A stretch of DNA of 64,000 nucleotides from Massilia sp. Se16.2.3. Its GTDB lineage: Bacteria > Pseudomonadota > Gammaproteobacteria > Burkholderiales > Burkholderiaceae_D. The DNA lies in assembly GCF_014171595.1 (NCBI RefSeq), contig NZ_CP050451.1:1364001-1428000 (forward strand). Direction: 5' to 3'. Position 1 is the stretch's first letter. Each line of letters begins with the position of its first letter. A program made the translations under genes and the position numbers. The notes under the pieces are model-generated. The model made no database searches, was not told the origin of the DNA, and saw nothing but the letters and a program-made list of their open reading frames with translations. Of this stretch, positions 1-9,633 are shown piece after piece.

Positions 1-1938
1 CACGTCCTTGAGCATGCTGTCCATCAGCCAGGCGTTGCGTGCATCGATGACGCGGTTGGCGTCGACGCCGGCGCGTTCGGGCCGCGCTTCCGACAGCACC
101 TTGCCCGAGCTGTCCGTCACCTTCGAGATCAGGTAGGGGCTGATGCGGTAGCCGCCGTTGGCGAATACGGCGTAGGCCCCCGCCATCTGCAGCGGCGTGG
201 TCGCGCCCGCGCCCAGGGCCAGGGTGAGGTAGGGCGGGTTCTTCTCAGCGTCGAAGCCGAAGCGCGTCGCGTATTCCTGGCCGTAGCGCGCGCCGATGCG
301 GTTCAGGATGCGGATCGAGACCATGTTTTTGGATTTGGTCAGGCCGCGGCGCATCGTCATCGGGCCTTCGTATTTCGCGTCGTAGTTCTTCGGTTCCCAG
401 GCCTGGCCCCCGGTCTGGCCGGCGTCGAAGGAGATCGGCGCGTCGTTGACCAGGGTCGAGGGCGACAGGCCGCGCTCGAGCGAAGCGGAATAAATGAAGG
501 GCTTGAACGAGGAACCCGGCTGGCGCCAGGCCTGGGTCACGTGGTTGAATTTATTCCGGTTGTAGTCGAAGCCGCCGACCAGCGCGCGGATCGCGCCATC
601 CTCGGTATTGGCCGACACGAAGGCCGATTCCACTTCCGGCATCTGCGTGATCTTCCAGGCGGCGCCGCCTTCCTGGGTGACGCGGATCAGGGCGCCGCGG
701 CGGATGCGGCGGTTCGGCGCCGCCTTGCTCGACAACCAGTTTGATGCGAACGACAGGCCCGGGCCGCTGATCTTGATCTCTTCGCCCGAGGCCAGCACCG
801 CCGTCACGGCGGTCGGCGAGGCCGACAGCACGACGGCGGCCACGATGTCGTCGCTGTCGGGCTTTTCGGCCAGTTCCGCTTCGATGGCCTCGTCGGCTTC
901 GGTCTTGTCCTTCGGGATGTCGATATACGACTCCGGGCCGCGGTAGGGGTGGCGCCGCTCGTAGTCCATCACGCCGCGGCGCACCGCGAGGTAGGCCGCG
1001 TCCTGGTCCGCCTTGGTGATCGTGGTGAACACGTTCAGGCCGCGCGTGTAGGTGTCTTCCTTGAACTGTTCATACACCAGCTGGCGCGCCATCTCGGCCA
1101 CGTATTCCGCGTGCACGCCAAAGGCGGTGCTGTCGGACTTGATCTTCAGTTCCTCGTTCTTCGCGGTCTCGAACTGCGCGTCGGTGATGTAGCCGAGCGA
1201 ATGCATGCGCTGCAGGATGTACTGCTGGCGGGTGCGGGCGCGCGTCGGGTTGACCACCGGGTTGTAGGCCGACGGCGCTTTCGGCAGGCCGGCCAGCATG
1301 GCCGCTTCGGCCACCGTGATGTCTCGTAAATCCTTGCCGAAATAGATCTGGGCGGCCGACTGGAAGCCGAAGGCGCGCTGGCCCAGGTAGATCTGGTTCA
1401 TGTAGACCTCGAGGATCTGGTCCTTGCTCAGGTTCTTCTCGATCTTCCAGGCCAGCAGCGCCTCATACGCCTTGCGTTTCAGGGTCTGTTCGGACGAGAG
1501 GAAGAAGTTGCGCGCCACCTGCTGGGTGATGGTGGAAGCGCCCTGGCGCGAGCCGCCAGTGGCGTTGTGCAGGGCCGCGCGCAGCACGCCCCAGTAATCG
1601 ACGCCGCCGTGCTGGTAGAAGCGGTCGTCCTCGATCGACAGCACCGCTTTCTTCATGACGTCGGGGATGTCCTTGAAGCGCACCAGGGTCCTGCGTTCCT
1701 CGCCGAACTCGCCGATGAGGACGTTATCGGCCGTGAAGATCCGCAGCGGCATCTTGGGGCGGTAGTCGGTGATGGTGTCGAGCGCCGGCAGGTTCGGGTA
1801 GGCCATCGCCAGTGCGAACACGACCAGCAGCACGCCGACCAGGGCCAGGCCGGCCAGCGCGGCCAGCGCCATCAGGATGAGCCGTTTCGGGCTGTATTTG
1901 TTCGGGGCCGGAGAATTCGATGATTGGGAAGATTTCAT
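1..1938 (-). CDS. mrcA: Penicillin-binding protein 1A, bifunctional peptidoglycan synthase (5' part; C-terminus outside window)
   Basis: Inner-membrane class A PBP that polymerises glycan strands and cross-links peptides. ATG at 1938; the frame stays open for 646 codons to the window edge. The protein has a short cytoplasmic N-terminus and one membrane segment at about residues 19-45. The GT51 transglycosylase domain carries the EDxxFxxHxG signature with catalytic Glu at about residue 103 (SIEDDRFYQHGG), and the GT51 motif QGASTITQQ follows. The transpeptidase nucleophile motif SSFK is at residues 476-479, in the context QPGSSFKPFIYSASLERG. The last visible residues (RNAWLMDSMLKDV) match the conserved segment after the active site. 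It is divergent from pilM, the usual arrangement in Burkholderiales, where the pil operon was found next to this gene. No frameshift was seen in the segments I translated. Confidence 0.95.
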   Translation of the reverse strand, partial: MKSSQSSNSPAPNKYSPKRLILMALAALAGLALVGVLLVVFALAMAYPNLPALDTITDYRPKMPLRIFTADNVLIGEFGEERRTLVRFKDIPDVMKKAVLSIEDDRFYQHGGVDYWGVLRAALHNATGGSRQGASTITQQVARNFFLSSEQTLKRKAYEALLAWKIEKNLSKDQILEVYMNQIYLGQRAFGFQSAAQIYFGKDLRDITVAEAAMLAGLPKAPSAYNPVVNPTRARTRQQYILQRMHSLGYITDAQFETAKNEELKIKSDSTAFGVHAEYVAEMARQLVYEQFKEDTYTRGLNVFTTITKADQDAAYLAVRRGVMDYERRHPYRGPESYIDIPKDKTEADEAIEAELAEKPDSDDIVAAVVLSASPTAVTAVLASGEEIKISGPGLSFASNWLSSKAAPNRRIRRGALIRVTQEGGAAWKITQMPEVESAFVSANTEDGAIRALVGGFDYNRNKFNHVTQAWRQPGSSFKPFIYSASLERGLSPSTLVNDAPISFDAGQTGGQAWEPKNYDAKYEGPMTMRRGLTKSKNMVSIRILNRIGARYGQEYATRFGFDAEKNPPYLTLALGAGATTPLQMAGAYAVFANGGYRISPYLISKVTDSSGKVLSEARPERAGVDANRVIDARNAWLMDSMLKDV

Positions 1939-1984
1939 GCTGGGGTTCACAGTGTTGAGCCGCCTCATTATAAGGCACGCCTTG

Positions 1985-2085
1985 GAGCGCCTGACAAAAC
2001 CGTCATCGCTGCGTTGCAGCTCCTTGCCGTACAGTCGTACTGTCTTCGTCGCTGCGCCTTGCGCTGACAGTTTTGTCAGGCGCTC
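1985..2085. repeat. Intergenic inverted repeat, ACAAAACC type, copy 1
   Basis: Perfect 16-bp arms: GAGCGCCTGACAAAAC at 1985-2000 and its reverse complement at 2070-2085. They enclose about 69 bp containing a small ACAGT-CGT-ACTGT hairpin near the centre. The element sits in the 414-bp gap between the divergent mrcA and pilM genes. A related element with GAGCGCCCAACAAAACC occurs at 22804-22861, so this looks like a dispersed palindromic repeat and not a gene-specific operator. No protein is encoded here. Confidence 0.7.
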
Positions 2086-2191
2086 TTCCGCCGCGGCGCG
2101 GACTCATCCGTGCGCATTTTGTGGTGCGGATGACAACGGGTATGTACAAGCGCATATCAGAATGTCGTATGGGCGCCGGATTGTAATGTTC

Positions 2192-2235
2192 CAAGATAGA
2201 AATATCTTGTCGCGGCGCATTATTGTCGATAGCAT
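2192..2235 (+). promoter_or_regulatory. Candidate pilM promoter with overlapping palindrome
   Basis: A perfect 7-4-7 inverted repeat (CAAGATA-GAAA-TATCTTG, 2192-2209) runs into a weak sigma-70-like pair: TTGTCG at 2207-2212 and TAGCAT at 2230-2235, spacing 17. This lies about 120 bp upstream of the pilM GTG. The palindrome would overlap the -35 and could be a repressor or activator site. The assignment rests on sequence shape only. The rest of the 1939-2352 gap shows nothing else I can name apart from the inverted repeat at 1985-2085. Confidence 0.35.
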
Positions 2236-2352
2236 TTAAAGCGGTGCCTCATATATGTGCACTAAGTAAGCGCTTTTTAAAAGACATTCCCCCACGCGGG
2301 CGTTGAAAAAAATAAGTCTGCCAGGGGCAGACAGCAGCTGAGGAGTACGCTC

Positions 2353-3417
2353 GTGATCAATCTAGCTTCCTTGTTCGGGAAGTCGAGTCCGCCGCTGGCG
2401 GGCCTCGACATCAGCACGTCGGGCCTGCGCCTGGTCGAGCTGGCGGACGCCGGCAAGGGTGTGCTGCGCGTCGAGCGCCATGCGTTCGAGGCGCTGCCGC
2501 GCGGCGCTGTCGTCGACGGCAACATCGAAAATTTCGACCAGGTGGCCGAGGCCGTGCGCCGCATCTGGAAGAAAAGCGGCACCCGTGCCCGTAACGTCGC
2601 GCTGGGCATGCCGCCCGCTGCCGTCATTACCAAGAAAATCATCCTGCCCGCCGGCATGGCCGAAGACCAGCTGGAGATCCAGGTCGAGTCCGAAGCCAGC
2701 CAGTACATTCCATTCGCCCTGGACGAGGTGAGCCTGGACTTCGACGTCGTCGGACCGGCCCCGAATTCGCCCGAGGACATGGAAGTGATGCTGGCCGCCG
2801 CGCGCCGCGAAAAGGTCGAGGACCGCGTCGCGATCGCCGAGGCCGCCGGCCTGACGGCCACCGTGATGGACATCGAATCCTACGCCGCGCGTGCCGCCCT
2901 CGAGCGCGCGACGCCGGGCGGCAAGGAAAAGATCGTCGCCCTGTTCCAGATCGGCGCGACCATGACCCATGTGTCGATGCTGCAGGATGGCGACACCGTC
3001 TACGAAAAAGAGCAGCCTTTCGGCGGCAATACGCTGACCCAGGACATCGTCCGTTCGTACGGCATGAGCTACGAGGACGCCGAGGCGCGCAAGAAGTCGG
3101 GCGACCTGCCGGAAAACTTCCATGCCGACCTGCTCACGCCTTTCCTGGAGACGGCCGCGCTGGAAGTGACGCGCGCGATCCAGTTCTTCTTCACGTCGAC
3201 TCCCTACACGCGCATCGACCAGATCTGGCTCGCCGGCGGCAGCGCCCAGTTGCCCGGCCTCGTCGAACTGATCAGCGGACGCACGCGCATCCCGACTGCC
3301 ATCGTGACGCCGTTCGAAGGCATGCTGCTGGCACCCGGACTGCGCGAGCAACAGCTGCGCAGCGAGGGGCCTGCCTATCTGGTCGCCTGCGGGCTGGCCC
3401 TGCGGAGGTTTGGCTGA
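2353..3417 (+). CDS. pilM: Type IV pilus inner-membrane platform protein PilM
   Basis: Cytoplasmic actin-like ATP-binding protein (FtsA fold) that binds the PilN N-terminus and anchors the alignment complex. 354 aa, the usual size. The GTG start at 2353 is supported by a GAGGAG ribosome binding site at 2340-2345. The N-terminal PLAGLDISTSGLRLVEL is the typical first phosphate-binding strand, and a second nucleotide-binding segment (WLAGGSAQLPGL) lies near residue 295. The stop overlaps the pilN ATG by one base (TGATG). It is the first gene of the tightly overlapping pilMNOPQ operon. Confidence 0.95.
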   Translation: MINLASLFGKSSPPLAGLDISTSGLRLVELADAGKGVLRVERHAFEALPRGAVVDGNIENFDQVAEAVRRIWKKSGTRARNVALGMPPAAVITKKIILPAGMAEDQLEIQVESEASQYIPFALDEVSLDFDVVGPAPNSPEDMEVMLAAARREKVEDRVAIAEAAGLTATVMDIESYAARAALERATPGGKEKIVALFQIGATMTHVSMLQDGDTVYEKEQPFGGNTLTQDIVRSYGMSYEDAEARKKSGDLPENFHADLLTPFLETAALEVTRAIQFFFTSTPYTRIDQIWLAGGSAQLPGLVELISGRTRIPTAIVTPFEGMLLAPGLREQQLRSEGPAYLVACGLALRRFG

Positions 3418-4046
3418 TGATCCGGATTAACCTGCTCCCGCACCGGGAAGCGAAACGCAAACAGAAGCAGGCGGCCTTCGTCGCCATGCTGGTACTCGGC
3501 GGCCTGCTCGGCGCCGCGGTGGTCCTGCTGGTCGGCGGCTGGAATGCCGGCCGCATCGCCATCCAGGAACAGCGCAATGCCGTGCTGCGCCAGGAAAACG
3601 CTGCCCTCGACAAGAAGATCAAGGACATCGCCAACCTGAAGGAAGAGATCGAGGCCCTCAAGGCCCGCCAGCAGGCGGTCGAGGACCTGCAGGGCGACCG
3701 CAACCAGCCGGTCTACCTGTTCGACGAACTGGTGCGCCAGACGCCGGAAGGCGTGTACCTGAAGGAATTCACCCAGGATGGCCAGCGCGTGGCGATCACC
3801 GGCTATGCCCAGTCGCAGGAACGCGTGGCCGAACTGCTGCGCAACCTGTCGGGCAATTCGCCCTGGCTCGAGCGTCCCGAACTGAACGAGGTGAAGGCGG
3901 CCACGCTGACCCAGAACAAGATCGCCCGCAAGGCCGTCGAGTTCAAGCTGGCGGTGGCCGTCAAGCGCGCCCGCGAGGCCGAGGACGCGGAAAGCCCGCC
4001 GGGTAGCAAGAAATCCGGCGCCGCCACGGAAGGAAGCAAACCATGA
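3417..4046 (+). CDS. pilN: Type IV pilus assembly protein PilN
   Basis: Bitopic inner-membrane protein. It begins MIRINLLPHREAKRKQKQ, whose INLLPHR segment is the conserved PilM-binding motif. A membrane helix follows at about residues 21-44, then a periplasmic coiled coil (about 50-90) and a ferredoxin-like domain that pairs with PilO. 209 aa, with an acidic, Lys-rich C-terminal tail somewhat longer than in many homologues. It starts within the pilM stop (TGATG) and its stop overlaps the pilO ATG (ATGA), so translational coupling is likely. Confidence 0.95.
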   Translation: MIRINLLPHREAKRKQKQAAFVAMLVLGGLLGAAVVLLVGGWNAGRIAIQEQRNAVLRQENAALDKKIKDIANLKEEIEALKARQQAVEDLQGDRNQPVYLFDELVRQTPEGVYLKEFTQDGQRVAITGYAQSQERVAELLRNLSGNSPWLERPELNEVKAATLTQNKIARKAVEFKLAVAVKRAREAEDAESPPGSKKSGAATEGSKP

Positions 4047-4734
4047 ACATCGACCTGAACCAGGCTTTTGCCGACCTGTCGGCGCAATTCCGGGCCTGCA
4101 GGGGCGCCAGCCCGGCCAGTGGCCGCTGGCGCCGCGCCTGCTGTGCGCCGCCGGCGTGCTGGCAGGGGCGGTCGTGGTTGGCTACTTCGCGTACTGGAGC
4201 GGCCAGTTCGAGGACCAGGAAAGGCTGGCCACCCAGGAAGCGACCCTGCGCGAGGAATACCGCAGCAAGATCACCCAGGCCGTCAACCTCGAAGCCCTGC
4301 AAGCCCAGAAGCTGCAGGTCGACCAGTCGGTCGAGCGCCTCGAGAAGCAGTTGCCGAGCAAGGCCGAGATGGCCGCGCTGCTGTCGGACATCAACCAGGC
4401 CGGCGTCGGCCGCGGCCTGCAGTTCGAACTGTTCCGCCCCGACCAGGTCGTCGTGCGCGATTACTACGCCGAGCTGCCGATCGCGATCAAGCTCACCGGC
4501 AGCTACCACGACCTCGGTGCCTTCGCCGCCGACATGGCCCACCTGCCGCGCATCGTCACCCTCAACAACATGAAGGTGAAGACCGAGAAGGACATCCTGA
4601 CCCTGGAAGCGACCGCCAAGACCTTCCGCTACCTCGACGCCGAGGAACTGGCTTCGCAGAAGGCCGCGCGCCTGAAGGCGAAGAAGGACAAGAAGGACAA
4701 GAAGGGCACGAAAGACGCGGGGAGCGCCTCATGA
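4043..4734 (+). CDS. pilO: Type IV pilus assembly protein PilO (one frameshift in the sequence)
   Basis: Partner of PilN in the periplasmic alignment complex. The ATG at 4043 gives MNIDLNQAFADLSAQF. The frame is then lost near 4091-4095, where one G appears to be missing from a G run (CGGGCC where CGGGGCC restores the reading). The downstream frame continues with a membrane helix (VLAGAVVVGYFAYWSG, about 4156-4203), a coiled coil and the ferredoxin-like domain, up to the TGA at 4732-4734. The corrected product is about 230 aa, the usual PilO length, and ends in a Lys-rich tail. All neighbours are intact, so a sequence error is more likely than a null mutation. Confidence 0.9.
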
Positions 4735-5270
4735 AGAAGATGAACGGAGCGCTGCTGGCGCTGTCCGGCCTGCTGCTGGCCGGGTGCGGCGACAGCGACG
4801 TGCGCGAAGTGCGCAGCTGGATGGAAGAAACCAAGGCGCAGACCAAGCCGGCCGTCAAGCCGCTGCCGGCGTCGAAGGAATTTGTTCCCTACGCCTACAA
4901 CCAGGCCGGGACGGTCGACCCCTTCAATCCCGCCAAGCTGGCCGGGCCGGGCGGAGTCGGCCAGGAAAAGCACGATCCGCTGCAGCCGGACCTGAACCGG
5001 CCGCGCGAAGTGCTGGAGAACTACCCGCTCGACACCATGCGCATGGTCGGCATGATGGAGAAGGGCGGGGTTTCATTTGCCCTGGTGCAGATCGAGCGCA
5101 GCGTGTATCGCGTACGCGCCGGCCAGCGCCTGGGCCAGAACTTCGGCCAGGTCACCCGCGTGACGCCGGTGGCGGTCGAGATCAGGGAAATGGTACAGGA
5201 CGCCGCCGGCGATTGGGTCGAACGGATATCGAAGCTGGAGCTGCAGGAAAGTAAGGAGTCGGGTAAATGA
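4731..5270 (+). CDS. pilP: Type IV pilus lipoprotein PilP
   Basis: Inner-membrane lipoprotein linking the PilNO complex to the secretin PilQ. The ATG at 4731 overlaps the pilO stop (ATGA). The short signal MKKMNGALLALSGLLLAGC has a clear lipobox (LLAGC, Cys at about residue 19). A flexible stretch follows, then the PilP beta-sandwich with the conserved DPF motif (TVDPFNPAKLAG) and YPLDTMRMVG. 179 aa. The stop overlaps the pilQ ATG. Confidence 0.95.
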   Translation: MKKMNGALLALSGLLLAGCGDSDVREVRSWMEETKAQTKPAVKPLPASKEFVPYAYNQAGTVDPFNPAKLAGPGGVGQEKHDPLQPDLNRPREVLENYPLDTMRMVGMMEKGGVSFALVQIERSVYRVRAGQRLGQNFGQVTRVTPVAVEIREMVQDAAGDWVERISKLELQESKESGK

Positions 5271-7414
5271 CCGTATTTGGAATCAAAGGCGCGCGCCTTG
5301 TGCTGCTGCCGCTGCTGCTGGCGCTGGGCGCCGGTGCGCGTGCGCAGGAAAACGCGATCGAGGCGATCACGGCCAACCAGCAGGGTAGCAACGTGGTGGT
5401 CAACATCGCCATGAAGAATCCACCAGCGAAGCTGCCGCTCGGCTTTGCGATCACCAACCCGGCGCGCATCGCGCTCGATTTCGGCGCCACCAGCAATGCC
5501 ACCGGCTCCAGCTCGAAGGAGATCAACCTCGGCGAAGTGCGCGGCGTGAACGTGGTGCAGGCCGGTGAACGCACGCGCCTGGTGATGAACCTGAAGCGTC
5601 CGACGGGCTACAAGACCGCCATCGAGGGCAAGTCGGTCGTCGTGACGGTCGAGGGCGCCAGCGGTGGACCGGCCGTGCCGGCGCAGGCCGTCGCAAGCAA
5701 CCGCGCCGCGGTCGGACTGCCGTCATCCAACCTGCGCAACCTCGACTTCCGCCGCGGCGGCCAGGGCGAAGGCCGTGTCGTCGTCGACCTGCCGCACAAC
5801 CAGGTCGCGGTCGACGTGCGCCAGCTCGGCAACCGGGTCCAGGTCGACTTCATGAATACCGGCCTGCCGGAAACGCTGCGCCGCCGCCTCGACGTGACCG
5901 ACTTCGGCACGCCGGTGACCCGCGTGACGACCAGCAGCCAGGGCGCCAACACGCGCATGATCATCGAAGCGCAAGGCCTGTGGGAACAGTCGGTCTACCA
6001 GAGCGATACCCAGCTGGTGGTGGCCGTGCGTCCGGTCAAGGAAGACCCGAACAAGCTGTCCACGGGCCCGCAGGGCTACCGCGGCGAGAAGATCAGCTTC
6101 GACTTCCAGAACATTGAAGTGCGCGCCGCGCTGCAGGCGGTGGCCGACATCTCGGGCCTGAACATCATCGCCAGCGATTCCGTCGCCGGCAACCTGACCC
6201 TGCGCCTGAAGGACGTGCCCTGGGACCAGGCGCTCGACGTCATCCTGCAGTCGAAGGGCCTGGACATGCGCAAGAACGGCACCGTGCTGTGGATCGCGCC
6301 GAAGGACGAACTGCTGACCAAGGAAAAGCTGGAACTGGAGCAGCGCGCGCAGATCTCCGACCTCGAGCCGCTGAAAACCGAAATCTTCCAGCTGAACTAC
6401 CAGAAGGCGGAAGCCTTCCGTACCGTGTTCGGCCTGGATGCGAATGGCGGCGCCACCGGCAGTGACCGCAACCGCGTGCTGTCCAAGCGCGGCAGCGCCA
6501 TCATCGATCCGCGCACCAACCAGCTGTTCGTGACCGACATCGTCTCGAAGATCGAGGACATCCGCCTGCTGATCCAGAAGACCGACGTCGCCTCCAGGCA
6601 GGTGCTGATCGAAGCGCGCCTGGTCGAAGCGAACGACGGCTTCTCGCGTAACCTGGGCGCCAAGATCGGCTTCAACGACATGCGCGCCCTGCGCGGCGGC
6701 GACCAGGGCTTCGGCATCGGCGGCAACAACCGCGTCGCGATCGGCGGCAACCTGGTCGGCATTGGCCAGGACACGCTGCAGACCCCGGACAAGGGCGACG
6801 CCTACACCAATACCACGATGGTGAACCTGCCCGCCGCGGCGATCAACGGCCTGTCGCCGACGAGCATCGCGTTCTCGCTGTTCTCCTCGGCCGACAACCG
6901 CTTCCTGAACCTGGAACTGTCGGCGCTGGAAGCCGACGGCAAGGGCAAGATCATCTCCAGCCCGCGCGTGATCACCGAAGACAAGATGGTGGCCGTGATC
7001 GAGCAGGGTATCGAACTGCCGTACCAGGTGGCCTCCTCGAGCGGCGCGACCTCGATCCAGTTCAAGAAAGCCAACCTGCGCCTGGAAGTGACGCCGCAGA
7101 TCACCCCGGACGGCAACGTCGTGCTGGAAGTGGACGTCAACAAGGACTCGAAGGGTGAAGAAACGCGCGCCGGCCCGGCGATCAACACCCAGCACGTGAA
7201 GACGAAGGTGATGGTCGAAAACGGCGGCACCGTGGTGCTCGGCGGTATCTACCAGCAGGCCGAGCGCAACAGCGAATCGAAGGTGCCGCTGCTGGGCGAC
7301 ATCCCGGTGGTGGGCTACCTCTTCAAGACCCAGGCGCGCGAAAACACGAAGACCGAGCTGCTCATCTTCATCACGCCGAAGATCGCTGCCGACCGCGCGA
7401 CGACGAGCCGCTGA
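5267..7414 (+). CDS. pilQ: Type IV pilus secretin PilQ
   Basis: Outer-membrane multimeric channel through which the pilus passes. 715 aa. Signal peptide at about residues 1-26 (cleavage after ARA, before QENAIEA). Two AMIN peptidoglycan-binding domains follow (about 30-130 and 155-250), then the secretin/TonB short N-terminal domain (about 275-345, with ISFDFQNIEVRAALQAVADISGLN), an N1 domain (about 370-450) and the secretin barrel (about 520-705). The barrel contains VENGGTVVLGGIYQQ and VPLLGDIPVVGYLFK, both secretin signatures. Last gene of the operon, followed directly by a terminator. Confidence 0.97.
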   Translation: MTVFGIKGARLVLLPLLLALGAGARAQENAIEAITANQQGSNVVVNIAMKNPPAKLPLGFAITNPARIALDFGATSNATGSSSKEINLGEVRGVNVVQAGERTRLVMNLKRPTGYKTAIEGKSVVVTVEGASGGPAVPAQAVASNRAAVGLPSSNLRNLDFRRGGQGEGRVVVDLPHNQVAVDVRQLGNRVQVDFMNTGLPETLRRRLDVTDFGTPVTRVTTSSQGANTRMIIEAQGLWEQSVYQSDTQLVVAVRPVKEDPNKLSTGPQGYRGEKISFDFQNIEVRAALQAVADISGLNIIASDSVAGNLTLRLKDVPWDQALDVILQSKGLDMRKNGTVLWIAPKDELLTKEKLELEQRAQISDLEPLKTEIFQLNYQKAEAFRTVFGLDANGGATGSDRNRVLSKRGSAIIDPRTNQLFVTDIVSKIEDIRLLIQKTDVASRQVLIEARLVEANDGFSRNLGAKIGFNDMRALRGGDQGFGIGGNNRVAIGGNLVGIGQDTLQTPDKGDAYTNTTMVNLPAAAINGLSPTSIAFSLFSSADNRFLNLELSALEADGKGKIISSPRVITEDKMVAVIEQGIELPYQVASSSGATSIQFKKANLRLEVTPQITPDGNVVLEVDVNKDSKGEETRAGPAINTQHVKTKVMVENGGTVVLGGIYQQAERNSESKVPLLGDIPVVGYLFKTQARENTKTELLIFITPKIAADRATTSR

Positions 7415-7449
7415 GCGGTCACGCCAGCGAGGCTCCTCCAGACCAGACC

Positions 7450-7486
7450 ATGCCGGCGCGTCCTGTCGACGTGCCGGCATTTTTTT
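7450..7486 (+). terminator. Rho-independent terminator of the pil operon
   Basis: Stem ATGCCGGC (7450-7457) pairs with GCCGGCAT (7473-7480), followed by a run of T residues to 7486. It lies about 35 bp after the pilQ stop and separates the pil operon from the lipoprotein gene. Confidence 0.85.
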
Positions 7487-7510
7487 AGCCGACAAAGAAT
7501 AGGAACAACC

Positions 7511-9632
7511 ATGTTGCAGTCATCCACCCGCATCTCTTCCGCCTCACGCGTGGCGGTCCTGACCCTGATCGCCGCCGCAGTGCTGAGCGCCTGCGGCGGC
7601 GGCGGTGGCGATCCTGGCGCCGTGCCGCCGAAGTCGGGCGTCACCCCCGACCAATCCCGGCACGGGCACGGGCACCACCCCACCACGCCTGTCGTCAGCG
7701 AGACCAAGGTCGCGGTGACGATGGTCGACGGTTCCGGCAATCCCATCAGCAGCCTGGCCGGTGGCCAGAGCGCCACCCTGCGTGCGACCGTCGTGTCGCC
7801 GAGCGGCCAGCCTGCGGCCAATACCATCGTCGAATTCGCCACGGCTTCGTCCAACATGGTGGTCTTCACCCCTGGAACCGGCTCGGCCCTGACCGACTCG
7901 AAGGGCGTGGCCACGGTCAGCGTGAAGCCTGCCAGCTACAACACAGCGGGCGCGGTCGGCATCAGCGCCACCGCGGTCGTGGAAGGCAAGACCGGTACCA
8001 ACGGCGTGAACATCGCCATCGGCGCGGCGCCGCTGACGCTGGGCACGATGTCCTTCTCGCCGGCGCCGACCGGCCCGCTGCCGGCTTTTTAACGCCGTGG
8101 CGCTGAAGATTCCCGTCACCAGCAATGGCCAGCCTGCCGATACCGCGGCGGGCCTGGTCCTGAACTCGCAATGCGTGACCGACGGCACCGCCACCCTGGT
8201 ACAGGGCGCGATCAGCGACGGCGTGCAGCTGGCGACCTACACCAACAACGGCTGCGTGCGCGGCCGCGATACCATTACCGCCACGATGGGCAGCTCGAGC
8301 CAGACCATCGGCATCGATGTCGGTGCCGCCAACATCGGCGCCATCCAGTTCTCGGGTTCCAGCCTGGCCGGCACCTCGATCGTGCTCAAGGGCTCGGGCG
8401 GCGAAGGCCGCTCGGAATCGGCCCAGCTGAACTTCCGCGTGGTCGACCAGCAGGGCAATGGCCTGGCCGGCGTCGACGTCGACTTCAGCGCCACCACGAA
8501 TACCGGCGGCCTGACGGTCACCCCGCTGCGCGCCACCACCGACGCAACCGGCAACGTCACCGCCACCGTTTCGTCGGGCACCATTCCGACGCCGGTGCGC
8601 GTGATCGCCAGCGCCCGCCGCAACGGCGTGAACATCACCGGCCTGTCGGACGCGCTGACCGTGTCGACCGGCCTGCCGATCCAGAAATCGCTGTCGATGA
8701 GTGTGGCCCGCTACAACATCGAAGGCGACAGCTACGACAACGAAAGGACCTCGGTCACCGTCATGCTGGCCGACCAGTATGGCAACCCGGTCTCCGACAA
8801 CACCGCCGTCAACTTCGTGACCGAAGGCGGCGCCGTCGGCAGCTCGGCGCGCGGCGCCTGCACCACGGTCGACGGCGCCTGCTCGGTCGACCTGCGCAGC
8901 CAGAACTTCCGCCCGGCCAACGGCCGCGTCACCGTGCTGGCCTACGTCCAGGGCGTGGAGACTTTCACCGACACCAACGGCGACGGCCAGTACAGCTGCA
9001 CCAACTGGACCGCGGGCGACGCCAGCAACCCGGTTGCCTACCGTCCGCTGGTGGACACCTGTCTCTCCGGCGGCGAGCCCTTCGTCGACCAGGGCGACGC
9101 CTTCCTCGACACCAACTTCGATCGCAGCTACGACGGCAGCGCCGGCGACCTGCCGTTCCCCTTTGGCCATCCGAGCTATTCGGCTACCGGTAACGGCAAG
9201 TGGGGCATGAACTACATCTACGGTACGGCGGAAGTGGTGTTCAGCGGTTCCTACGCCGATGCGACGCGCCAGGTCTGCTCGGGCAACAGCTGCCGTGACT
9301 GGACCCTCAGCGATGGCAACAATCCATCGGCGATCACTCTGCCAGGCACCGCCGGCACCTGCGGCGATGGACTGCTCGCCGTGCGCCTGGCCGACAGGAA
9401 CAACAACCCGATGCCGTACGGGACGACCTTGTCGGCCATCCCGGGCAGCAACGTCACCGTGTCGCTGATTTCGCCGGACAATGTTGCCTCGACTAATGGG
9501 GCCGGCGGTACCTATCACTTCCTGTCCATCAAGCCGAACAAAGCCGACGCCGCCTGCGCCGCCGGCTCGTTTACGCTCCAGGTCAAGACGCCAAAGGGTA
9601 ATATTAGCCAGTTCCCGTACACGACTAACTAA
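7511..9632 (+). CDS. Large Ig-like (Big_1/invasin-type) repeat lipoprotein, one frameshift
   Basis: Not recognised as a named gene. The ATG at 7511 opens a signal peptide with a lipobox (AAVLSAC, Cys28) followed by a Gly stretch, so an outer-membrane or surface lipoprotein is likely. The frame breaks at a T run at 8087-8091; removing one T joins the two halves into about 706 aa. The body has at least three Big_1-like Ig segments with the pattern DxxGNP(V/I)...A.V.F (about residues 65-160, 285-390, 415-490). A Cys-bearing C-terminal part includes a DTNGDGQ calcium-loop-like stretch. The His-rich stretch GHGHHP near residue 50 reads as TGTGTT in the next frame, so two compensating indels may sit there too. 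It lies between pilQ and aroK, which are usually adjacent, and may be an adhesin or a pilus-associated factor (inference). Confidence 0.75.
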
Positions 9633-9633
9633 T

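Noticed and set aside
4043..4734. Programmed frameshift in pilO
   Set aside because: No slippery heptamer with downstream pseudoknot was evident, and similar simple indels occur in a dozen other genes here.
5723..7495. 590-codon leftward ORF opposite pilQ
   Set aside because: It crosses the pil terminator, and its residues are those expected from antisense reading of GC-rich codons.
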